Shown: piece after piece, positions 7,301 to 12,814 of the stretch
How the letters are laid out: every line of letters begins with the position of its first letter
Position numbering within the stretch: the stretch's first letter is position 1
Source of the DNA: Flavobacterium sp.
GTDB taxonomy: Bacteria; Bacteroidota; Bacteroidia; Flavobacteriales; Flavobacteriaceae
DNA length: 12,814 nucleotides
Assembly: GCA_030682755.1 (NCBI GenBank)
Contig: JAUXNR010000581.1
Coordinates: forward strand, 1 to 12,814
Direction: 5' to 3'
Position numbers and translations under genes: made by a program
Notes under the pieces: model-generated
What the model saw: the letters and a program-made list of their open reading frames with translations, nothing else
The model's database searches: none
Told to the model about the DNA's origin: nothing

Positions 7301-10300
7301 ACATTTTAATGAACCAACCATCAGATATACTTGCACGCGTTAAAGAGGCGATTCCAAAATCAAATCAGGCATTACAAGGCCGCTACAGGAGCAGTGATAA
7401 TTTCCCTTCAGAAATCGCAACATTGTACCTCTCAATTTTAAAGTGGTCGAAGAATTGTTTTACGGAAGAGTTGAAAGAATTCTTTATGTCCTACATCAAA
7501 GGTAACGGATCTCTTAGGGTTAATCATCATATAAAACTGGTAAGAATAGCTTATCGTTTACCACACCTCAAAGCATTTGCAAAGGAATCTGAGGAAGATG
7601 CATTTAGGCTAATTAAATCTGTTAGCGAGGATGGTCCTGAAGAAATTGCAGACCGTTATATTTCACTGTCCCGTGCTGTTCTGGCTGTATCGAAAGACGA
7701 TGCAAGCGTTTACTTTGAAAATGCAATCGAGATAGTTTCGAAATTCGGTGACGAAATTTACCAACGGTGGGAAGCAACTCAGGCATTGGCAAAACAATCT
7801 GTAGCCAATCACAAGCCAAATCCCGAAATTGCTTACCGCTTTATTCGCGTCGCGGAACTAGTTGGAGAAAATCTTCGGGAAAAACATTGGGACCGAGGCG
7901 AAGCCATACAAGTTTGCACAAGATTGTCAACATCAAGCGGAATAGCCGCCTTAAGCAGATGGCGTGAAAGGGAGATTGGACGATTTGAGTGGCTCGAATC
8001 GGCTTTGATACAAGAACTCATTAGTAGCGAAAAAATCTCAATTCAAACCGCAATTGCTTTAAGTACATTTCTTGACATCGACCAAGTCCGAAATATCATC
8101 GGTAAGTTGATTGAGAGGCCTATCTCGTTACAAGCAAAAAACATATTACTAGAACGGTTAATACCTCGCGTACAAAATGAAGGCGCAACACCGGAATATT
8201 GGAATTCGTTGAAAAAGGCATCGGATCTCGCGGGCACTAAAAACGCTGAGCTCGACAATATCATAAATTCCTTTGAAGAACAAGCTAGCTCAGAGGAGAA
8301 AAAAGAAGCTACAAGATACAGCGCAACCGAGCAAGATACCTTTGATTGGGAAAAGATTTTTTCGGATTCCGATTTAAATACGGATGACGGGCTTAGTGCA
8401 TCGTTGGCGAAATTCGAAATAAAAATTGCCGAACGCAATCCATTTATACATAAATCTGAATTTTGGAAAAATGTCCTCAATCGCATCGAAGAAAGTGACG
8501 CATATAATTTTCTTGGCAACTTACCCAACGTAAATAAGCTGTCGTTGAATGATGTCGAAGAGATTTTCCAGGCACTACCAACAGATTGGAAATCAAAAGT
8601 AAGTTTCAAAAAACGATTATCTCCATCATTATCGTCGATCGGGCAAAAATTTGCTCATGAACTGGTTATCCCTTGGCATTATAAGTCGACGATAGAGAAA
8701 CTGTCATTGGATGGAGAGCAAATTTCCGTTTTGCAGAATGGCATCTATGAAGGGTTGGCGACCGGAAACGAATTTGCGGATGCGGAGATGTTGTTTGGAT
8801 TTGCAGTCATTTCACGTTCTCATCTTACCAACGACGAAGCAGTTGATTTACTGGACTACACTCTTTCAAGATTTGAATTGCACGTTGACGAAGATTTTGG
8901 TGATGGCTCGGCCAACCCTGCCGTTGATGAAGTCTATGACGCTTCCAGAAGCGTTGCCGGGTTCGTGTGGTCATCGCTAGCTTCGCCAAAATCAGAAATC
9001 CGTTGGAAAGCGGCACATTGCGTTCGGGAATTAGTGCACTTTGACTGCGTTGATGTCATCAATCAGCTTTTCTATTGGCTGGAGCGTGACAATGCCGGAC
9101 CGTTCGGCGTCAAAAGTTATCCTTTTTACAGCTTCCATGCCCGGTTGTACTTGTTCATAGCGTTAAGCAGGGCGACTATGGAAAAAACTTCAAATGTTGA
9201 AAAACATGCCAGCACAATCATGCGTTACGCTCTAAGTGAAAAGCACATATTGATTAAACAATTTGCGGCTGACACTGCATTAAACATTGCAAGAAATAAC
9301 CAAGATGTTTATGGAATCGAGGTCGTTAATTCATTAAGCAATGCTACAAAATCGAGGTTTCCGATAAAAACAGTTGATTATAATTATCAAACCAAGAGTT
9401 ATCTGCACAGAGATAATGAAGTTGAGCGGAAAGAAGGTTTCTACTTTGGATGGGATTTCGATAATTATTGGTTCAAGCCATTAGGCGAGGTTTTCGGCAT
9501 ATCGGGAGAACAAACAGAAGATCTTGCGGCGATTGTTATCGAAGAAAAATGGGGTAACATTAAAGGTGGATATAATAGTGATCCACGTGTCGGATTATGG
9601 AATAATTCCAATGATTACAGTACCCATCATGATCACGGAAGTTATCCCCGAATAGATCGCCTGGACTTTTACATTTCTTATCATTCCCTAATGATCGTAG
9701 CCGCACAATTGCTCGAAAAGATGCCGACGGTAATCAGAAGGGACTGGAGCGAAGATGATTGGAGCGAATGGTTGTCCCGTCACCTGCTAACCAGTCCAGA
9801 TGGAAGATGGCTTTCTGATTTCCGCGATCCCGTACCCACTACAAGTCCAACGTGGGTAAAAAGTGATTACCGAGACGAACAGCAGCTCGAAATATCCGAC
9901 GATGAATTCTTGGAATCACTAATCGAAAAACGCAATGGAGAAACCTGGCTGAACGTAAAAGGGTCTTGGCAGGAGAGCAACAGTACGATAAAAGGCACCT
10001 ATTATGTAACGTCAGCGTTAGTGTCACCGGAGACTTCGGAAGCTTTACTTAATGCGTTATCAACTTGTGTCGATTTCCGGGACTTTAAGTTGCCATCATA
10101 TAAAGAAAAACGTATGGAAATAAACTCTATGCCTTTCATTCTTAAAGGATGGATAAAAGACCGAGACATTTCAAAAAGTCTTGACGAATTTGACCCATTC
10201 GCCGGTGAAATCATGTTCCCACCTTATCGATTGGGAAAAAAAATAGTCAAGGATATGAACCTTTTAGTTTCAGAAGATGGAAAAAAATGGTATTGTAACG

Positions 10301-10587
10301 ATTCCTGTGAACCCTCATTACTCAACTCGCTTTATGCCAGTTACAATGGTTCTCGTGATGAGGAACCGCAGCAATTAGGAAATCGCATGTCGGCATCACT
10401 GTTCTTTTTAAAACAGCTTTGCATCGATCTTAAGTCTGAGTTGATAATCGAAGTGCAGCTGGGACGAAATCAAATATACCGACGTTATATGGATGATCGC
10501 AAATACAAAGAATCAACAAGTAAAATTTTTATATTGTCAGCAGATGGAAAAATCAGAAGCACAACAGAAAACCATCAACTTGGGTAA
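4324..10587 (+). CDS. avs3a: Cap4-nuclease/STAND NTPase anti-phage sensor, Avs3a-like (AVAST type III)
   Basis: A 2087-aa cytosolic protein. Residues 1 to about 230 are a Cap4/DUF4297-type PD-(D/E)XK nuclease: AGDVFHYRWAARR opening, ITIEG (Glu40), VIDLTE (Asp54) and YYQLKH (Gln72-x-Lys74, the QxK variant). Residues about 245-620 are a STAND NTPase: Walker A AEGGVGKS (273-280, with Ala at the usual first Gly), Walker B VIVIDAADNAE (Asp377), CRTER (413-417) and a winged-helix GNPR (465-468). The remaining 1450 or so residues are mostly helical sensor region without a named domain, ending in a beta-rich tail. In characterised Avs3, this region recognises the phage large terminase, and oligomerisation activates the nuclease to cut DNA and abort infection. 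Family placement rests on domain order, size and the small gene overlapping its 3' end. Another Avs type or unnamed NLR-like nuclease is possible. The start at ATG 4324 places the nuclease motif at the family's usual N-terminal position. Confidence 0.85.
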   Translation: MAYDLVGFSRAGDVFHYRWAARRSLKMIFPTSSLGSITIEGSPEKDKAGEYVIDLTECYGKPDEGQQIKYYQLKHTTVKSGVPFVLSDLKTTFEGFAKRYTQHAEKNEIKTKCISFTIVSNRKIDDNFKKGITNIADDKTTNKTFKDTLKKYTGFADVQLKEFCSVINFEDGEGNYNVQKDELRVEMSQLVSGTFDNAYVDSIITLMQEKVLPDSNGLIVKEDILNRIGVTSEKAMFPADAVWENMDNTITRVQHKTLVDNIMEANLPIIIHAEGGVGKSVFARQVLKSLDEGSMGVAYDCFGAGGYRNRSTTRHMHRTALVQIANELAAKGLCDPLLVQNTTLDREIMRDFLLRIGSATAALKMANENAALVIVIDAADNAEMAAKEFNELCFVHELMRENPPLGCKIVFLCRTERIDLLQPLGATGKFELQGFSADESLENLKNYFPDAKPQDGTEFHRLTNGNPRVQANALDFKTDSVAELLTNLGPAGTKIEDQIELQLSRAVTRIEDLYLPGFKDHVQSICIGLASLSPHIPLDVLALAAGVEIATVRSFVADIGRPLWISDLSVQFRDEPTETWFRKKFCASKADFQKYITSLEPLAINSTYVSQVLPQLYLQAEEYDKLISSALSDDFLPKDNPIDARNVRVYRLQFAFKAALKLRRFKDAIKLAVRAGEEMAGEQRQLLLLRQNLDLIVPLQSEDKVKELAFKRSISGAWAGSENVYSSALLSAVDGYKGEARGFLRAAMNWLNVYFEQSKKKKKRPHFHDEEKLQDGDVLELANTHLNINGVEGFAKFVTGLKPHSAVYRTIKSLSSRLIDKGEFELLIKILEQLNDYPYYVVAITDELGKVGQFPDGVLLEKCLKALSAERTRIKEPIYLHNDTITPAILSFLEACLQHNMPEKRIIKSLNYYFPERANQMVYNSHFGEDRMLYLRSLAIRLHISKIDTVSLEDITPTDLINKDNKKHQQSDDLKEFNFIINGLLPLYQLRLDILMNQPSDILARVKEAIPKSNQALQGRYRSSDNFPSEIATLYLSILKWSKNCFTEELKEFFMSYIKGNGSLRVNHHIKLVRIAYRLPHLKAFAKESEEDAFRLIKSVSEDGPEEIADRYISLSRAVLAVSKDDASVYFENAIEIVSKFGDEIYQRWEATQALAKQSVANHKPNPEIAYRFIRVAELVGENLREKHWDRGEAIQVCTRLSTSSGIAALSRWREREIGRFEWLESALIQELISSEKISIQTAIALSTFLDIDQVRNIIGKLIERPISLQAKNILLERLIPRVQNEGATPEYWNSLKKASDLAGTKNAELDNIINSFEEQASSEEKKEATRYSATEQDTFDWEKIFSDSDLNTDDGLSASLAKFEIKIAERNPFIHKSEFWKNVLNRIEESDAYNFLGNLPNVNKLSLNDVEEIFQALPTDWKSKVSFKKRLSPSLSSIGQKFAHELVIPWHYKSTIEKLSLDGEQISVLQNGIYEGLATGNEFADAEMLFGFAVISRSHLTNDEAVDLLDYTLSRFELHVDEDFGDGSANPAVDEVYDASRSVAGFVWSSLASPKSEIRWKAAHCVRELVHFDCVDVINQLFYWLERDNAGPFGVKSYPFYSFHARLYLFIALSRATMEKTSNVEKHASTIMRYALSEKHILIKQFAADTALNIARNNQDVYGIEVVNSLSNATKSRFPIKTVDYNYQTKSYLHRDNEVERKEGFYFGWDFDNYWFKPLGEVFGISGEQTEDLAAIVIEEKWGNIKGGYNSDPRVGLWNNSNDYSTHHDHGSYPRIDRLDFYISYHSLMIVAAQLLEKMPTVIRRDWSEDDWSEWLSRHLLTSPDGRWLSDFRDPVPTTSPTWVKSDYRDEQQLEISDDEFLESLIEKRNGETWLNVKGSWQESNSTIKGTYYVTSALVSPETSEALLNALSTCVDFRDFKLPSYKEKRMEINSMPFILKGWIKDRDISKSLDEFDPFAGEIMFPPYRLGKKIVKDMNLLVSEDGKKWYCNDSCEPSLLNSLYASYNGSRDEEPQQLGNRMSASLFFLKQLCIDLKSELIIEVQLGRNQIYRRYMDDRKYKESTSKIFILSADGKIRSTTENHQLG
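6597..6612 (+). other. Slippery A6-G-A9 tract inside the STAND gene
   Basis: The coding strand has six A's (6597-6602), a G, then nine A's (6604-6612), encoding a five-lysine run (residues 759-763) followed by Arg. An A9 run is a known type of site for transcriptional slippage or length variation. It lies just beyond the NTPase module, so frame loss here would give a nuclease-STAND fragment lacking the sensor. The frame is open as given. Confidence 0.5.
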
Positions 10588-11257
10588 GTTGTTAGTTAAA
10601 GAATTACAACTGGAACAAAGCGTTGACACGCTAGGCAGATGGATGGCACATTACCTGGCCATGAAAATGACTGAAGCGGAAAGTGCAAGCGGTCAAGAAA
10701 AAAGCAGGCTCGATAAAGAATGCTTCGACATTATTTTGAAGATTTGGAGCCACAGGTGGCAATTGCCCGGTAACTCAAAACCTTTTCAGAATTTCGTTCC
10801 CATTTTTGAATTTTTGGTCAAACTAAATCCTGACCGTGAACGATCGTTTTACTTTGATGATGCCATTGCTTCAAAGAAAAAGACAGTTACAAAAAAAACT
10901 TTCAATAGTGATGGTTGGTTGGACGTAGCCAAAGCCGCGGACAAGTATGCTCGAATTTGCATTGACCAAGCCCTGAATAATGCTGCATCAGAAGTAACCA
11001 CTGATGAAGAAACAAAATGGTTGGAAAATGCACCCCGCCTCACAGAAGATATCGATGTACAAATAATAAATATCGTGCTAGACAAGGAAAAGGATTTCGA
11101 CCTGATTGACAGTACCGAAGAAAGTAAGGAAGACCTAATGAAAAAAATCAAAATTGAAAAACTACAGTCTAATATCGACTTCTTGCAAAATTTTCAAAAG
11201 CTTCATGGGAAATTATTGAAAAATTTAAAGCAAAAACTAGCGACAGTAAATCAATAA
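10544..11257 (+). CDS. avs3b: Small AVAST accessory protein, Avs3b-like
   Basis: A 237-aa soluble protein from the ATG at 10544, which I prefer to the in-frame ATG at 10493 because the recognisable helical core (LGKLLVKELQ, DTLGRWMAHYLA) begins about 12 residues later. The gene starts 44 bp before the end of the STAND gene in the +1 frame, a strong sign of translational coupling. The first 120 residues are mostly helical with conserved-looking DTLGRWMAHYLA, ILKIWSHRWQLP and LNPDRE. The middle is acidic, and the last 40 or so residues are a lysine-rich, coiled-coil-like helix (KIEKLQSNIDFLQNFQ). In type III AVAST a small second gene (Avs3b) accompanies the nuclease/ATPase; its biochemical role is not clear. 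The assignment rests on position and remembered resemblance, not on a motif with known function. Its stop codon abuts the stop of the converging gene. Confidence 0.7.
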   Translation: MEKSEAQQKTINLGKLLVKELQLEQSVDTLGRWMAHYLAMKMTEAESASGQEKSRLDKECFDIILKIWSHRWQLPGNSKPFQNFVPIFEFLVKLNPDRERSFYFDDAIASKKKTVTKKTFNSDGWLDVAKAADKYARICIDQALNNAASEVTTDEETKWLENAPRLTEDIDVQIINIVLDKEKDFDLIDSTEESKEDLMKKIKIEKLQSNIDFLQNFQKLHGKLLKNLKQKLATVNQ

Positions 11258-11620
11258 TCAATGTCTTTTGAAATTTCTTTCAACTGCGAAATCGTTTATT
11301 GGTAAATAAGACAAGTCATCGTAAAATTCAGAAAGAGTCTTCGCTATTTCGCTTCCGGCATAAACAATATTATTATGCATCAAATGAACCTCATTCCTGA
11401 CTATAATGTGCCCATTAAAAGTAGTGTTTAAAATTTCTTGATCAGATCTGTTACCTTCTCTGATTGAAACAAAATTTGTTTTAGATAATGTGTTTTTACC
11501 TTGTTGATATTGTGGGTCACTGAAACCATTGAAAAATAAATCAGTTTTTTTATGGACAATTAAGTATTTTTCCATATTTGAGATTGATTTGTCCATAAAT
11601 TGTCGTTGCATACGATTCAT
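11258..11620 (-). CDS. Hypothetical protein, 120 aa, last gene of leftward cassette
   Basis: I do not recognise this protein. It is a small cysteine-free protein with a mixed pattern: a basic N-terminus (MNRMQRQF), a strand YLIVHKK, a long polar middle, then strand HIIVRNEVHL and a helix EIAKTLSEFYDDL. No signal peptide or membrane segment is evident. It starts 18 bp after the stop of the PD-(D/E)XK gene, so the two are almost certainly co-transcribed. Its TGA (11258-11260) directly follows the avs3b TAA with no gap. An alternative start is Met16 (MEKYLIVHK), with no ribosome-binding site to decide. The tight spacing suggests a functional partner of the nuclease-like protein, for instance a regulator or immunity protein, but nothing in the sequence proves it. 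Confidence 0.6.
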   Translation of the reverse strand: MNRMQRQFMDKSISNMEKYLIVHKKTDLFFNGFSDPQYQQGKNTLSKTNFVSIREGNRSDQEILNTTFNGHIIVRNEVHLMHNNIVYAGSEIAKTLSEFYDDLSYLPINDFAVERNFKRH

Positions 11621-11638
11621 TATTAAACGATAACTGTT

Positions 11639-12190
11639 TTATTTATGCCTTGAAATATCTTCTTCGATAATATTTTCGCCATTATAATAAAATAAAGTAG
11701 CGATAACGTTATTTGGGTCTTGGCAATATGAAATGGTTAGGCCGAAAAGATAAGTATAGTCGTCATCACTAATAAAACCTCTTATTTTATTTCTATCATG
11801 CTCAGTTATCAGTTCCTTTTTTGCTTCGACAACCAAAAAGTGCTGTGTGGGAACAGTTTTATCCATCCTTGAATGCATAATTATATCCGGCCTGGCAGTA
11901 ATCCTTCCTTCAATTGTGTTAAGCATTTTTGGGTTTTCGTAATACCTATTGTATTCGATATCCACTATTAGATCTTCTAATTCCGTTTCATAACAATATT
12001 TCTCCAGATAAAAAGCCAGTCTATGATTGATAGTAGTTTCATGAAGCTTTCTGTTTAATCTAATAACCTCCTCACCTGATAGTTGATCAATCACTTCTTC
12101 AGCATGATTAAAAATATCACTATCACGTTCAATTAATTCATCAATACTCAGTTCCAGAATTTTCTTTATTAAGGAGAGGGTCTTTTTCAA
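11639..12190 (-). CDS. PD-(D/E)XK nuclease-like protein
   Basis: A protein of about 183 aa with the core of the restriction-endonuclease-like fold. It has an N-terminal helical region, an early acidic helix (HETTINHRLAFYLEKY, residues 50-65), VDIEYNRYY (76-84), RPDIIMH (100-106, with Asp102), then FLVVEAKKE (118-126), giving the Asp-x(n)-Glu-x-Lys signature (Asp102, Glu122, Lys124). Metal-dependent phosphodiester cleavage is therefore plausible, though many small proteins of this type are uncharacterised. The only in-frame start is TTG at 12188-12190, because an in-frame TGA lies four codons upstream. An ATG at 12201-12203 is in the neighbouring frame and gives MKRPLEKD before stopping. Removing one A from the run GAAAAAG would join that ATG to this frame. 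It lies between the candidate HEPN gene (59 bp away) and the 120-aa gene (18 bp away). Confidence 0.75.
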   Translation of the reverse strand: MKKTLSLIKKILELSIDELIERDSDIFNHAEEVIDQLSGEEVIRLNRKLHETTINHRLAFYLEKYCYETELEDLIVDIEYNRYYENPKMLNTIEGRITARPDIIMHSRMDKTVPTQHFLVVEAKKELITEHDRNKIRGFISDDDYTYLFGLTISYCQDPNNVIATLFYYNGENIIEEDISRHK

Positions 12191-12249
12191 GAGGTCTTTT
12201 CATAGTTTAAAATTTATAAAATAGTTTAAGCGAATCGTGGGACTTTTTG

Positions 12250-12810
12250 TTAATTACTAAACCTTCCACTTATGAAATCTTGCTCTAAAAGTAAATGTAT
12301 CCTCTCAATCTCGTCAATTATAGGAATGATTTTATATTCCAAATGCAAAATTGTGAATACTGCTTCGTTGAGAAAATAGCCGCGAAATATTTGCTTAGCC
12401 TCCATGTCAATTCTTGGACCAACATATATGGGAATAATGGTTCCCGCTGAGAATTCAGACAGATACAAGTCGAGTTTTTCGTCGAAGTGTTCGATGAAAT
12501 TCCTTACCTGTTTATCCTTAAGGCAATTCTGCTCATGAATCCCATACGCTTCGCGTAACCTTTTTCCCCTGCCTTTATGGATCTTGGTTCTGCTAACCGG
12601 CCAGAAAAATTTAGAAATTAATGCAGCTTGGGTACAGATATTCTGGACTGCGTCAATAAGAATTTTTCCGTTTTCATAATCTCCTTCCTGAATTTGGTCT
12701 AAGACGGTTACCACTACATTTTTTTCAGAAAGAATTGTCCGGGTTATTGACAATAAACTTTCAATGTAGAAAATCTCATGCGGAAACCATATTTTACATT
12801 CTTCGCTCAT
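12250..12810 (-). CDS. Candidate HEPN-domain protein (RX4H motif)
   Basis: A 186-aa, largely helical protein. The region LKDKQVRNFIEHFDEKLD (residues 97-114) contains Arg103-Asn104-x3-His108, the R-(polar)-x3-H pattern of HEPN-superfamily RNases. It follows a helix VQNICTQAALISKFFWP (55-71), and a basic loop (KGRGKRLREAYGI) lies between. HEPN domains commonly act as metal-independent RNases in toxin-antitoxin and abortive-infection systems, but single RX4H matches also occur by chance and some HEPN-like folds are non-catalytic. The C-terminal part has a strand GTIIPIYVG and a long helix ending IERIHLLLEQ. The ATG at 12808-12810 is plausible; a longer form starting outside the window cannot be excluded, since only four bases remain. 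It is the first visible gene of the leftward cassette, whose promoter lies beyond the edge. Confidence 0.65.
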   Translation of the reverse strand: MSEECKIWFPHEIFYIESLLSITRTILSEKNVVVTVLDQIQEGDYENGKILIDAVQNICTQAALISKFFWPVSRTKIHKGRGKRLREAYGIHEQNCLKDKQVRNFIEHFDEKLDLYLSEFSAGTIIPIYVGPRIDMEAKQIFRGYFLNEAVFTILHLEYKIIPIIDEIERIHLLLEQDFISGRFSN

Positions 12811-12814
12811 TCGT

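Noticed and set aside
8043..8609. 188-codon open frame on the minus strand
   Set aside because: It lies wholly inside the 2087-aa STAND gene on the opposite strand. Its product is Ser/Leu/Phe-rich with no domain pattern, which is typical of an antisense shadow.
10493..10543. Longer N-terminus for the Avs3b-like protein (start at 10493)
   Set aside because: The extra 17 residues are low-complexity, and the internal Met at 10544 gives a more usual overlap length. This is not excluded, only less likely.
11268..11283. TTGAAA-TTTC-TTTCAA inverted repeat as a bidirectional terminator between convergent genes
   Set aside because: It lies inside the coding end of the 120-aa gene, has only a 6-bp weak stem and no T-tract.

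Overview
The window looks like an accessory 'defence island' segment from a member of the Bacteroidota. This lineage is inferred from four things: the AT-rich intergenic DNA, starts that mostly lack a Shine-Dalgarno sequence, TAnnTTTG-like -7 elements, and the style of the serine recombinase and Fic proteins. No genus can be assigned from the sequence alone. No rRNA, tRNA or CRISPR array was seen.

Layout, left to right. (1) Positions 1-220, minus strand: the N-terminal part of an MBL-fold hydrolase, cut by the window edge. (2) 474-2033, minus: a 519-aa Fic-domain protein with an AbiEi-like winged-helix N-terminal region. An array of at least four 24-bp tandem repeats, each with a 12-bp imperfect palindrome, lies just upstream (2061-2180) and looks like an operator array. 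(3) About 2406-3191, minus: a broken serine recombinase with a frameshift and an in-frame stop, truncated after the recombinase domain. (4) 3192-3450: a divergent regulatory region holding a perfect CCGCCA-AAA-TGGCGG palindrome. (5) 3451-11257, plus: the centrepiece, a three-gene run. It holds a thioredoxin-like/J-domain protein (251 aa), a 2087-aa Cap4-type nuclease fused to a STAND NTPase that I read as Avs3a of a type III AVAST system, and a small Avs3b-like protein that overlaps the end of the big gene. (6) 11258-12810, minus: a three-gene cassette read from the right edge. It encodes a candidate HEPN (RX4H) protein, a PD-(D/E)XK nuclease-like protein and an unrecognised 120-aa protein. 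This cassette converges on avs3b with no intervening base.

How the genes may work together. Established knowledge: characterised Avs3 proteins bind the phage large terminase subunit, assemble through the STAND module and activate the N-terminal nuclease, which destroys DNA. Inference: the co-directional J-domain protein could recruit Hsp70 (DnaK) to fold, restrain or disassemble this very large sensor. I know of no described AVAST system with such a partner, so it is the main candidate for something new. The HEPN/PD-(D/E)XK/unknown cassette and the Fic-AbiEi fusion look like separate defence or toxin-antitoxin modules in the same island. The decayed recombinase may be what remains of the element that brought them in.
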